The notes under the pieces were generated by a model. The model saw only the letters and a program-made list of their open reading frames with translations. It was not told the origin of the DNA and ran no database searches. Source: a virus. Taken from it: a stretch of 23,659 nucleotides of DNA. Positions 1 to 6,814 of this stretch are shown here, piece by piece. How positions within the stretch are numbered: the stretch's first letter is position 1; every line of letters begins with the position of its first letter. Both the position numbers and the translations under genes were made by a program. The stretch is taken from IMG/VR virus record IMGVR_UViG_3300021963_000656, positions 1 to 23,659 of that record; one strand, given 5' to 3'.

Positions 1-100
1 CATTATATCCAGTATTAGAAAGCACCAAATCTCCAACTTGAATATTTGAAAGTTCTTTCATACCTTGCGGTGTTTGAACTTGTGTTTTCAAGTCCAAGCA
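1..100 (-). other. Intein N-terminal segment (gp41-1-like) inside gene 41
   Basis: The codon at 100-98 is Cys356 of the reading frame and directly follows TTRSGY. The next residues, CLDLKTQVQTPQG, then an I-x-VGD-x-VLS segment, match block A of Hint-domain inteins: a nucleophilic Cys1, a T-x-V-x-T strand and a VGD-hVLS turn. From memory the 33 visible residues differ from the split intein gp41-1, described from marine metagenomes, at about one position (Leu for Ile at position 17), and the N-extein TRSGY is the same. The block B histidine, any endonuclease and the C-terminal His-Asn lie outside the window. It may be the N-half of a split intein, in which case gene 41 here ends within about 60 more codons, or a contiguous intein. 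Confidence 0.93.
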
Positions 101-1165
101 ATACCCAGAACGAGTTGTCTGAGTAGCAGAGACAATGGGAACATTGAATTCCACCGCCAAACCGCGAAGTTCCTCAGCAATTGACTTGATATATGAATAA
201 GAATTGATAGAGCTGTTTCCGCGATACCTAGAGGAAGCACAAATATTGAGGTAATCAATGAAAATAATATCAGGTCTAAATGACTTCTTAAGTGCAAGTT
301 CATTAAGAAGTGACTTGAAGTGACCTGCATGTGCAGAAGCAGTTGGATACTCTTTAATTATAAGTGTACCTTGAGTTTTCTTTGCAAGATTGGTAACCTT
401 ATTCTCAAACATCTGCTTTGGTAGTTCTGCAATATCCTGAATGGGGACATTGAGGAGGTTGGCATCAATTCGCTCAGCAATTCGCTCCTCCGCCATTTCA
501 AGAGTGATGTAGAGAACGTTCCTGCCTTGCAGTAAGACGGAAGCAGCAACATGGCACATAAAGAGACTTTTTCCGACACCCGTACCAGCCAGAGCGATGT
601 TGAGAGTCTTATTAGGTAAACCACCTTTTGTGATTTTGTTGAAGAACTCCAAGTCGAATTCAATTTTATCTTCCTTTTTATGATAGGACTCATAACGTTG
701 TTCATAGTCTAACAGATAGTCGTGTCCAATGTGAGTATCAAAAGATACAGCAAGAGCATCTGATAGAATGCTAGGAATGCTATCACGATTTTTCTTTTCA
801 TCTTTACCATCTGCAATATGGATTGATTCCATAAGAGCAAGATAGATAGCACGATCACGGCACCACTTCTCAGTAGTATTGCATAACCAGTTAAACTCCG
901 CAGGGACATCATCAAGACATCCAATCAAATGAGTGATTTCTTTAAAGGAAGTATCATTGATATCCTGACGCTTCTCTACTTCAATACAAAGAACTTCTTT
1001 TGTAGCGGGTTCATTGTATTCTTGAATAAACTTTAGAATTTCTTCAAATACAACTTTTTGATTCGTATCCTCAAAGTATTCTGACTTGAGAAATGGAATG
1101 ACTTTACGAACATACTCTTCGTTATGTAAAAGGTTACGAAGAATAAGAAACTCAACTTGTTCCAT
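1..1165 (-). CDS. 41: Replicative DNA helicase gp41 (DnaB-like), 5' part, interrupted by an intein; runs off the window
   Basis: This is the 5'-to-3' helicase that loads the primase at the phage replication fork. It reads open from ATG at 1165 to the window edge, 388 codons. Walker A GTGVGKS is at residues 194-200. The Walker B region (IIFIDYLN) is followed by the conserved stretch ending IVSATQTTRSGY. At residue 356 the helicase sequence stops and an intein N-terminus begins (separate entry). In T4 gp41 the equivalent point continues directly with an SSDV segment, so the rest of the RecA-like core must lie beyond the left edge. The start overlaps the upstream 2OG-oxygenase-like gene by 14 nt. 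Short reading frames at 88-924 in another frame are shadows of this gene. The identity is firm; only the missing 3' part is unknown. Confidence 0.96.
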   Translation of the reverse strand, partial: MEQVEFLILRNLLHNEEYVRKVIPFLKSEYFEDTNQKVVFEEILKFIQEYNEPATKEVLCIEVEKRQDINDTSFKEITHLIGCLDDVPAEFNWLCNTTEKWCRDRAIYLALMESIHIADGKDEKKNRDSIPSILSDALAVSFDTHIGHDYLLDYEQRYESYHKKEDKIEFDLEFFNKITKGGLPNKTLNIALAGTGVGKSLFMCHVAASVLLQGRNVLYITLEMAEERIAERIDANLLNVPIQDIAELPKQMFENKVTNLAKKTQGTLIIKEYPTASAHAGHFKSLLNELALKKSFRPDIIFIDYLNICASSRYRGNSSINSYSYIKSIAEELRGLAVEFNVPIVSATQTTRSGYCLDLKTQVQTPQGMKELSNIQVGDLVLSNTGYN

Positions 1166-1694
1166 GCGGCATATCAAATACAAATGTTATTCTAGTTTCA
1201 TCACCCACGTTAACAGTTCCGTGAGGCAATTTATTATTAAACCATAAAAGAGTTCCTGGTTCAACAATCACTGTGTCTGTTCCACAGAAATACTGATATC
1301 TTCCAAGAATAGAAAGATGATATCTGTCCCTTGTTAGATAATAAGTTCCTTCATCAATATGTGCCCCTACAATTTCATCAACAGGCAAAGAAAGAAAACC
1401 ACAACGGTGTAATTCTCTATTTCCGAAGTGCTTGCGTATAATCTTTCTGATTTCACTGTGATGTTCGTATGCGGGAGTCTTGATACTGATTTCAGAATCT
1501 CCAACAAAATCTTCTTTACTTTTGACTCCACCTATTATAAGTTGAAGAGCACTTACAGGCAAGTCAGCAAATCCCCTATCGACTAAAGACTGGGAATCTT
1601 TAAGGTGTTTTTGGTGGTCCCAGTCTTGTGGATACTTTTTAAGTTGCTCTACAACTTTAGATACATTGATTCCAGTCTTAAGGACTTTAATCAT
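1152..1694 (-). CDS. Putative 2-oxoglutarate/Fe(II) oxygenase, aspartyl/asparaginyl beta-hydroxylase-like
   Basis: This 180-aa protein has a C-terminal double-stranded beta-helix pattern. HID at residues 112-114 gives the facial-triad His and Asp. RYH follows at 124-126, then a PGTLLWFNN strand, the distal His at 158 and a candidate 2-oxoglutarate-binding Arg at 168 (ETRITFVFD). This arrangement matches the aspartyl/asparaginyl beta-hydroxylase family, whose members hydroxylate protein side chains. The N-terminal 90 residues are not recognised. Its ATG overlaps the UvsX stop codon (ATGA), and its end overlaps the gp41 start by 14 nt, so it is translated within the recombination/replication operon. 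The substrate is unknown. 2OG oxygenases are common in cyanophages, but this position between uvsX and 41 is not part of the T4 core order. The family call is motif-based. Confidence 0.75.
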   Translation of the reverse strand: MIKVLKTGINVSKVVEQLKKYPQDWDHQKHLKDSQSLVDRGFADLPVSALQLIIGGVKSKEDFVGDSEISIKTPAYEHHSEIRKIIRKHFGNRELHRCGFLSLPVDEIVGAHIDEGTYYLTRDRYHLSILGRYQYFCGTDTVIVEPGTLLWFNNKLPHGTVNVGDETRITFVFDMPHGTS

Positions 1695-2695
1695 GAACCG
1701 TAACTAAACTCTTCCCTTGCAATCTCATCAAGTTTTTCCATTACTTCAGGAGTAAAATACTCTTCAGGTTCTTTGAGAATTTGTTTAGCATAAATTTTCT
1801 TACCATCAATCTCATAGCGTCCTGCTACATTCTTCCAGAGTCCACCAATCTCACCAAGTTCCAGAAGACCATAATAACGATCAAGGCCGCGCTCATCATA
1901 ATACAGACGGACTTCAACATCTTTATTCTCCTTGCTCAAACGCGATTTAGCAGTCTTAGCTTTGATAATATTGCCGACCACTTCTGTTCCATCCTTTTCT
2001 TTCTTTTTGCTGAGATAAATGATCGTACTTGCTGCGTATTTGAGTCCAGAACCTCCTCCCATTTCTTTAGTTGGTACGTAAGCTCCGATGACATCGTATG
2101 TATGATTTGTGACAATGAGCGGGACATTTGCTTGACCTAGTTTAAGAGTTAACATTCGGAATGCACCTTTAACCAGTTGTGATTTAGTCATATCACGAAC
2201 TTGCTTGTCGTTCAGTGCATCAGTAATTTCTTTCTCGGTGGAAAGCATACCAAGAGAGTCTAACACAAACATACAAGGTTTGCGTTCTTCTACAGGTTTT
2301 TTTAAGTAAAGGTCTACTGCTTTGAGTGCCTTTGTACGAAACTCCTCAATAGTAACAACGTTAACAACAACCAAACGAGAAGTATCAATTCCACGGGATT
2401 CTACAAGTGATTTGGTAATAGCGGCTTCAGTATCAAAGTAGAGACAATAACCATCGGGGTTAGTATCAAGAAAATTCTTAACCACAGCGAGAGAAAAGAA
2501 AGTCTTTCCAGTACTAGACTCTCCAGCAATAGCAGTAATTTTATTCCCAGATACACCACCAAATATGCTACCTGAAACCAGTGCATTAAAAATGTATGAA
2601 CCCGTATCAACATAAGTTTCAGTCTCATCAATGTCGGATGCTAACTTAGTAAAGTCATCACCGATTTCTTTCACAATATCTTTAAGAAAATCCAT
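1691..2695 (-). CDS. uvsX: UvsX, RecA-like recombinase
   Basis: UvsX forms filaments on single-stranded DNA and carries out strand exchange for recombination-dependent replication and repair, together with UvsY and gp32. At 334 aa it is somewhat shorter than T4 UvsX. Walker A GESSTGKT is at residues 58-65; a Walker B strand (CMFVLDSLG) and the motif around VTNHTYD and [11 protein letters not shown] follow, all typical of the family. I chose ATG at 2695 because the frame extends upstream only by one GTG codon (2698), and the ATG overlaps the TGA of the preceding 54-aa gene in a TGATG junction. The downstream oxygenase gene overlaps its stop by 4 nt. The identification is very secure. Confidence 0.97.
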   Translation of the reverse strand: MDFLKDIVKEIGDDFTKLASDIDETETYVDTGSYIFNALVSGSIFGGVSGNKITAIAGESSTGKTFFSLAVVKNFLDTNPDGYCLYFDTEAAITKSLVESRGIDTSRLVVVNVVTIEEFRTKALKAVDLYLKKPVEERKPCMFVLDSLGMLSTEKEITDALNDKQVRDMTKSQLVKGAFRMLTLKLGQANVPLIVTNHTYDVIGAYVPTKEMGGGSGLKYAASTIIYLSKKKEKDGTEVVGNIIKAKTAKSRLSKENKDVEVRLYYDERGLDRYYGLLELGEIGGLWKNVAGRYEIDGKKIYAKQILKEPEEYFTPEVMEKLDEIAREEFSYGS

Positions 2696-2859
2696 CACGC
2701 AATCATCCCGTATTCTTCACGAAGTATTTTTTTATAAGGCAAACCTTGTTCTTTAAGTTCTTTAACTAGTTTTAGTTTATGATACAAAGCAGCATCTCCA
2801 CCAAAACCAAGTGCTTTTACAATTGTTTCAAGTTCTCTATCATTAATAGGTAAATCCAT
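2695..2859 (-). CDS. Small conserved-looking protein between gp43 and UvsX, 54 aa
   Basis: This short gene fills the only gap between DNA polymerase and UvsX. Its ATG (2859-2857) shares one base with the gp43 stop (TAATG), and its TGA (2697-2695) shares one base with the UvsX ATG (TGATG). It is therefore translationally coupled on both sides, which is strong evidence that it is real. The product begins [14 protein letters not shown] and ends REEYGMIA. It is highly charged, Lys- and Glu-rich and mostly helical by composition, with no cysteine, signal or membrane segment. No function is recognised. Its place between polymerase and recombinase suggests a small replisome or recombination accessory role, but that is inference from position alone. 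Confidence 0.8.
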   Translation of the reverse strand: MDLPINDRELETIVKALGFGGDAALYHKLKLVKELKEQGLPYKKILREEYGMIA

Positions 2860-5354
2860 TAGGCAAAAAATAGTTCAAGGTTTACAGTTTTTTCTACGTT
2901 CCACCCAATAGCATCAAGAATAATCTTGAGTGGTTCTAGAAATGCTTTCTCAAATTGTAGTTCATAGTCTATGTATTTGTCAAGATTAAGTTCCTTTGGA
3001 AAATCTTGAATGAATGAGATCACATTTTCGTGAATAATATTCGGTTTTTTCAGATAGACAAATTTAATCTTTTCCCCATTTTGTATAAGAGAATATTTAC
3101 CTATCAATTTTTTCTGTTTAATATAATGATTAAACAACAATGCCCCACGAACGTGAATAGGAGTTCCTTTTATATAAATGTCAGATGAAGATGAATATTT
3201 TTGCACATCAGATGCAGAGCGAGGGAATGATATTTCTTCTGGTGATAACTTTTTAAATTTTTCTCTACAAGCATCAATAAACTTAATCATATCATCTTCA
3301 CTACCACTCATCATAATGTTGAATGATTCTTTCAACAATTTGCGACAAGGAGCGGGAGTAGAAGATTTGATTGCTTCAATACCCTTAATCTTAAGTTTAG
3401 GTTCCTCATAACGAACACCTTCACTATCCCATACACTCAGAATGTATCTCTTCTTTGCAGTCCAGATACCACGTTCTGCAATACACTCACGTTTCATAAA
3501 CATCTTTTGGTCATAGGCATTCACATAGTCAGCCAATTCTTGGTAAGAACTTTCAATATACTTTTCAAATTCCACATCACAGACCTTATCAAGGAACGAA
3601 ACAACGCTTTGAGTAGTTTTCTCTCTGCCTTTGAATACACTTTCAACCAGAGGACCCATATTGATATACAAAGAATCAGTATCAGATGCAATGACATAAT
3701 CTTCACCTTCAGTTTTAAGAACTTTATTTAAATAAGAATTCATCTTATTCATAATCCACTGAATTGATACTTGACCAGAAAAAGTAATCGCTTCAGCATT
3801 TGCTAGTTTATAATATCGGAAATATTGATTGCCGATAGCACCATAAGCAGAGTTGAGTTGAATCTTCCTCGCCATTTGGATGTTGTTACACCGAGCAATC
3901 TCTTTAATTAGTTGCTTATTTTTTGTCTTTTCATATTCTTGCTCTGCAACAAGCATTTTCTTTTTGAAGATTACACGTTCATTGTAAATCTTTTCCATCA
4001 ACTCAGGAAGAAATCCACGAACATCTTTGCGATACATTGCACCATTTGCACACACTGCATAATCCTTATACATTTCGAATGTAAGTTCCTTGTTCAGGAT
4101 CTTATCAACATTAACCGTTGGATGTCTTTCTTCAAGTAATGTTTCTGGGGAAATGTTGTACTGCATAATGAGATGAGGGTAAAGGCTATTAAGGTCAAAG
4201 CTGACCACCCAATCATATAGCCCAGGAATCGGTTCTTTAACATACGCCCCCGCGTACTTTTCGTCCTTTGATGATTTATTCTTTTGGGGAATTACAATAT
4301 TTCTTTTCTTAAGATATGTGTAAATAATGTTATCCCACATTCTCACCTGATAAAAAACATCAGCATAATTTACCTTAGCATCATAAGCCATGGTAAGAGC
4401 AAGTTCAATCAATTTCATCTTATCTTCCAAACGGTCAACAAGTTCTACGTCAATGATGTTGTACTCAATAAATTTTTGCCAACCTTGCGTATAAAAGTCT
4501 TTGAATGTATCAAACTCTGAGTGGTCTAATTTTTTCTGACCAAGTTCCACTTCAGCAATATAGTCTAGACGATAAGATTCCTGTGCTTTATAAGTGAACT
4601 TCTTATAAAGATCAAGATAATCAAGTTGGGTTAATCCACCAACATCAAATGTCGTGTGCTTGCGACCATTGATGAATACTTCACCTTCAGTTACAAGTCC
4701 CCAGTTAGAGAAACGTTTCATTAGTTTCTCACCAAGAACACGATTCAAACGCTTACAAATATAAGGAATATCATACAATTGAATGTTCCAACCAGTAATT
4801 ACATCAGGAACATCAACCATCCAATAGTTGATAAAGTGATTCAAAAGCTCATATTCAGTTGGACAATGGTGATAAGTTAAATCACTACGATTATGTTTGA
4901 ATGGTTTAACCCCCCAAGTAATAATCTTTTTAGTTGTATAATCCTGAATTGTGATCGACAAAATTTCTTCAGAACAAGATTCAACATCAGGGAAACCTTG
5001 TTCTGAAGCAACCTCAATATCCAGGGTTACAAGTTTGATTCTACTAATGTCAAACTTAATTTCATCCTCTGGATATTTTTCCGAAATGTATTGGCAAATA
5101 TATCGATCATTACCATAGATTTCAAATCCATCTACTCCTTCATACTTACTATAGAACTCACGACAGTCTCTTACTGTTCCAGGATTAATTGGTTCAACAC
5201 ATTCACCACTTAATGTTCTGTATTTGGATTCTTTTTTAGTTTTTACATAAAGAGTCGGGAAAAACTCATCTCTTGTCTCAAATCTTTTACCATTATCTAC
5301 TCCACGAACCAAAAATTGATTTCCAATCAATTGAACATTAGTGTAAAATCTCAT
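2859..5354 (-). CDS. 43: gp43, family B replicative DNA polymerase with 3'-5' exonuclease
   Basis: This is the phage replicative polymerase, intact at 831 aa (T4: 898). Exonuclease motif I is D112-I-E114; exo II lies in VITGWNIQLYDIPY and exo III in YNIIDVELV. Polymerase motif A is SFDLNSLYP with D387, motif B is KIQLNSAYGAIGNQYF, and motif C is D558-T-D560-S. The C-terminus ends NLELFFA, which resembles the short hydrophobic sliding-clamp-binding tail of T4-type polymerases. The ATG overlaps the preceding Sm-like gene stop (ATGA), and the stop overlaps the next ORF by one base. There is no sign of the split or intein-bearing polymerase genes reported in some phages. It works with gp45 and gp44/62, encoded to the right. 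Confidence 0.98.
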   Translation of the reverse strand: MRFYTNVQLIGNQFLVRGVDNGKRFETRDEFFPTLYVKTKKESKYRTLSGECVEPINPGTVRDCREFYSKYEGVDGFEIYGNDRYICQYISEKYPEDEIKFDISRIKLVTLDIEVASEQGFPDVESCSEEILSITIQDYTTKKIITWGVKPFKHNRSDLTYHHCPTEYELLNHFINYWMVDVPDVITGWNIQLYDIPYICKRLNRVLGEKLMKRFSNWGLVTEGEVFINGRKHTTFDVGGLTQLDYLDLYKKFTYKAQESYRLDYIAEVELGQKKLDHSEFDTFKDFYTQGWQKFIEYNIIDVELVDRLEDKMKLIELALTMAYDAKVNYADVFYQVRMWDNIIYTYLKKRNIVIPQKNKSSKDEKYAGAYVKEPIPGLYDWVVSFDLNSLYPHLIMQYNISPETLLEERHPTVNVDKILNKELTFEMYKDYAVCANGAMYRKDVRGFLPELMEKIYNERVIFKKKMLVAEQEYEKTKNKQLIKEIARCNNIQMARKIQLNSAYGAIGNQYFRYYKLANAEAITFSGQVSIQWIMNKMNSYLNKVLKTEGEDYVIASDTDSLYINMGPLVESVFKGREKTTQSVVSFLDKVCDVEFEKYIESSYQELADYVNAYDQKMFMKRECIAERGIWTAKKRYILSVWDSEGVRYEEPKLKIKGIEAIKSSTPAPCRKLLKESFNIMMSGSEDDMIKFIDACREKFKKLSPEEISFPRSASDVQKYSSSSDIYIKGTPIHVRGALLFNHYIKQKKLIGKYSLIQNGEKIKFVYLKKPNIIHENVISFIQDFPKELNLDKYIDYELQFEKAFLEPLKIILDAIGWNVEKTVNLELFFA

Positions 5355-5614
5355 TCTTTAATTAAGTCCTCATATTTTTCAAGAAGTGTCGGAGTTGGAT
5401 TTGCAAGAGTTAAAATCTTGTCCGAACTCATCATAAAAGTGTTTTCCTTTGTATATTCACAAAGAAATGGTTCAAGTGTCTGATTGCTTCTTACTACAAA
5501 TGGATTGATGAGTTTGCAATCAGGTTCTCCAATATCAGCACCAACTTCTTCAATCTGAGTTATCAGAATTAGATTGTTCAGCAGTGCTAGAATTTTGATT
5601 GTTTTCTGTTCCAC
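5351..5614 (-). CDS. Sm-like (LSm-fold) protein, paralogue B, 87 aa
   Basis: The protein lines up with the neighbouring 127-aa protein and with the product of 20392-20784. All three have an N-terminal strand with an L(K)xxGExI-like segment (here ALLNNLILITQIEEV), a central strand around a conserved Pro (INPFVV), an L-x-P-(F/W)-L segment, and a C-terminal V-x-T-L followed by a helix containing Tyr. This is the pattern of the Sm-like proteins of cyanophage origin; Sm folds form rings that often bind RNA. The start at 5614 is needed for the first Sm strand, and it overlaps the end of the upstream paralogue by 65 nt in a different frame. The end overlaps gp43 by 4 nt. The target is unknown. Confidence 0.78.
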   Translation of the reverse strand: MEQKTIKILALLNNLILITQIEEVGADIGEPDCKLINPFVVRSNQTLEPFLCEYTKENTFMMSSDKILTLANPTPTLLEKYEDLIKE

Positions 5615-5933
5615 GAGATAACACGTCCTCCACGTACATTTCAGAAAGTTTTACAATAGGTTCTACAATAGTTACCACCCAGTCAGCAGCAACAGGAATA
5701 ACTTGGTCTTTTGATAGCGGCATCCAAGGATAAAGAGAAACTTGATATGCTGCTTTCTTTTGTTCCTCAGTGCTTTCTTCAGCAAGAAGACTTGGATCTC
5801 TCATTTTAACTAGACAAGGTTTGTTAAGAAAATATCCAACCACTCTACGGTCTTCATCTTCTCCGATAACCATTTCTTTTATATCTGAAATAATATCTTC
5901 TCCAGACTTCAAAAGTAAAAGTTTAATCGTCAT
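5550..5933 (-). CDS. Sm-like (LSm-fold) protein, paralogue A, 127 aa
   Basis: Residues 1-100 form a small beta-rich domain: LLLLKSGEDIISDI, then KPCLVKM, then LYPWMPL, then a C-terminal DWVVTIVEP strand followed by a helix. The last 20 or so residues are a low-complexity Asn/Ser/Asp-rich tail whose DNA also encodes the start of the next gene. The fold assignment comes from similarity to two other proteins in this window and to the Sm-like family known from cyanophages; the function is not established. It has a good ribosome binding site (GGAG at 5942-5939, with GGAGG further up at 5950-5946). It is the first gene after a terminator at 5966-6007 and leads the polymerase-UvsX-gp41 operon. Confidence 0.8.
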   Translation of the reverse strand: MTIKLLLLKSGEDIISDIKEMVIGEDEDRRVVGYFLNKPCLVKMRDPSLLAEESTEEQKKAAYQVSLYPWMPLSKDQVIPVAADWVVTIVEPIVKLSEMYVEDVLSRGTENNQNSSTAEQSNSDNSD

Positions 5934-5954
5934 TTGTACTCCATACCTCCATTC

Positions 5955-5960
5955 ATTTTA
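5955..5960 (-). promoter_or_regulatory. Candidate -10 element (TAAAAT) directly after a terminator
   Basis: On the minus strand, the terminator T-run is followed within five bases by TAAAAT, 22 nt before the ATG of the Sm-like A gene, with strong Shine-Dalgarno sequences between. No matching -35 box is visible because that position is occupied by the hairpin. It is listed because the same arrangement recurs upstream of hsp20 and the cobS-like gene. Confidence 0.4.
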
Positions 5961-5965
5961 GCAAG

Positions 5966-6007
5966 AAAAAAGAGGGGAGTCAACCTGGATTTTGCCAGGG
6001 TCCCCTC
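5966..6007 (-). terminator. Rho-independent terminator after the 58-aa gene
   Basis: On the minus strand a six-base stem GAGGGG/CCCCTC (6007-6002 with 5977-5972) encloses an inner stem CCTGG/CCAGG with a six-base loop, and is followed by TTTTTTCTTG. It ends the hsp20/58-aa unit 24 nt after the TAA at 6033-6031 and insulates the polymerase operon. Confidence 0.85.
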
Positions 6008-6030
6008 GCGCCGACGATATTCAATTGTAT

Positions 6031-6207
6031 TTATTCTCCACCGTTTCCGCCGCCGTTACCATTTCCACCATCTCCATCACCATTTCCACCAGCACTTGAG
6101 GGAGATCTTTTTGCATATGCTTTTCCTTTTGGGAGTCCCAAATGCGGTTTTGCCATTTTATATCCAATGACTTTTAACTCTTCAAGATACTGGAGAAAGG
6201 TTTTCAT
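6031..6207 (-). CDS. Candidate internal head (packaged) protein, 58 aa, capsid-targeting N-terminus and Gly/Asn-rich tail
   Basis: This short gene lies between hsp20 and a terminator. The product begins MKTFLQYLEELKVIGYK, continues with a basic stretch (PKGKAYAKRS) and ends in about 20 residues of Gly, Asn and Asp repeats. The first ten residues resemble the T4 capsid-targeting sequence MKTYQEFIAE of internal proteins IPI-IPIII, which the gp21 prohead protease cuts after a (L/I)-x-E motif; LEE is present here at the right position. A CTAAATA late-promoter motif lies 10 nt upstream of the ATG. No good Shine-Dalgarno is seen. The coding status rests on the clean frame, the terminator just after the stop and the similarity to the 124-aa protein at 13970-14344. 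Packaging is inference. Confidence 0.7.
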   Translation of the reverse strand: MKTFLQYLEELKVIGYKMAKPHLGLPKGKAYAKRSPSSAGGNGDGDGGNGNGGGNGGE

Positions 6208-6217
6208 TTTTTATTTT

Positions 6218-6224
6218 TATTTAG
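6218..6224 (-). promoter_or_regulatory. Late-promoter motif CTAAATA before the 58-aa gene
   Basis: CTAAATA on the minus strand matches the late-promoter core of T4-like phages (TATAAATA in T4, relaxed in cyanophages), read by the gp55 sigma factor. It overlaps the hsp20 TAA stop codon. The transcript would start only a few bases before the ATG at 6207, leaving a very short leader. Confidence 0.55.
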
Positions 6225-6655
6225 AGATAATCTTTTCGTTTATGATGGTCTGGAACAATTCGCCCAAGAGTGACAGTCAAAAGCCCATCCTCAAAATCAA
6301 CTGATCTAACTTCCGTGTCGTCAGAGAGTGTCCAGGAACGTGTAAATGACCGTTGAGCCAAACCCTTGTGGACATACCTGGTGTCAGTTTCTTTATCTTC
6401 TTTCTGACCCTCAATAAAGAGTTTACCATCTTGAGTGTAAACATAGACTTCTTTCTTTTTAAATCCAGCAAGTGCAAGTTCTAGTCGGGACTCCACATTG
6501 CTAACTTGAACCAAGTTATATGGTGGATAGTTAGAAGTCGTTTCGTGAATCGTAAATAAACGATCAAAATATTCATCCAGTCCTATGCTATTGCGGGTAA
6601 TCTTATCCATCAGCGTAGGAAGATCCGCAGCAGTGTAACGTGCAAGGTTAGTCAT
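6221..6655 (-). CDS. hsp20: Hsp20 small heat-shock protein
   Basis: This is a 144-aa alpha-crystallin-type chaperone that would bind unfolding proteins and prevent aggregation. The central domain runs from about residue 45 to 135, with the strand series VESRLELALAGFKKKEVYVY, DGKLFIEG, RSFTRSWTL and a final GLLTVTLGRIVP resembling the conserved Gly-x-Leu-x-Val signature near the end of the domain. The N-terminal arm is about 45 residues and the C-terminal extension is short, without a clear I-x-I tail motif. AGGAG (6668-6664) sits 8 nt before the ATG. The gene follows the RegA terminator and has its own candidate promoter. Phage hsp20 genes are a hallmark of T4-like cyanophages. Its partner substrates, perhaps capsid assembly intermediates, are unknown. 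Confidence 0.93.
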   Translation of the reverse strand: MTNLARYTAADLPTLMDKITRNSIGLDEYFDRLFTIHETTSNYPPYNLVQVSNVESRLELALAGFKKKEVYVYTQDGKLFIEGQKEDKETDTRYVHKGLAQRSFTRSWTLSDDTEVRSVDFEDGLLTVTLGRIVPDHHKRKDYL

Positions 6656-6715
6656 TATGGTAGCTCCTTTAAAAGCGAGTTTGTGTTGTGTGGACCCTTA
6701 CGGCATCCAATACTA

Positions 6716-6721
6716 ATTATA
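6716..6721 (-). promoter_or_regulatory. Candidate -10 element (TATAAT) upstream of hsp20
   Basis: A perfect TATAAT lies on the minus strand about 10 nt after the T-run of the RegA terminator, giving a leader of roughly 50 nt before the hsp20 ATG. No consensus -35 is visible at 17 nt because the hairpin lies there. The call is a host-sigma70-like promoter by sequence only. Confidence 0.5.
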
Positions 6722-6730
6722 CAAGAAACG

Positions 6731-6766
6731 AAAAAAAGAGGAAGGGTAAAAACCCAACCTCTTTTT
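6731..6766 (-). terminator. Rho-independent terminator of the replisome operon (after regA)
   Basis: The minus strand reads AGAGG TT GGGT TTTT ACCC TT CCTCT followed by seven T residues. The flanking A and T runs pair on both sides, so it could also stop rightward transcription. It ends the gp45-gp44-gp62-RegA transcription unit. Confidence 0.88.
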
Positions 6767-6786
6767 AGGGTGTTCCGACTTTTGTA

Positions 6787-6806
6787 GAGACCGCACGAAA
6801 GGTCTC
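6787..6806 (-). other. Perfect hairpin GAGACC/GGTCTC between regA stop and its terminator
   Basis: A six-base perfect inverted repeat with an 8-nt loop starts 8 nt after the RegA stop codon. It lacks a T-run on either strand, so it is not a classic terminator. It may protect the mRNA 3' end from exonucleases or act as part of a double terminator with the hairpin at 6731-6766. Confidence 0.55.
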
Positions 6807-6814
6807 AGTCTTAT

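Noticed and set aside
88-924. Three minus-strand reading frames (80, 115 and 71 aa) in the gp41 region
   Set aside because: They are in another frame than the continuous gp41 reading frame, which has clear Walker motifs; they are shadows.
5934-6170. Plus-strand 78-aa frame with Arg/His repeats
   Set aside because: It is the complement of the Gly/Asn-rich tail of the 58-aa gene and a terminator; its repeat is a by-product of those codons.
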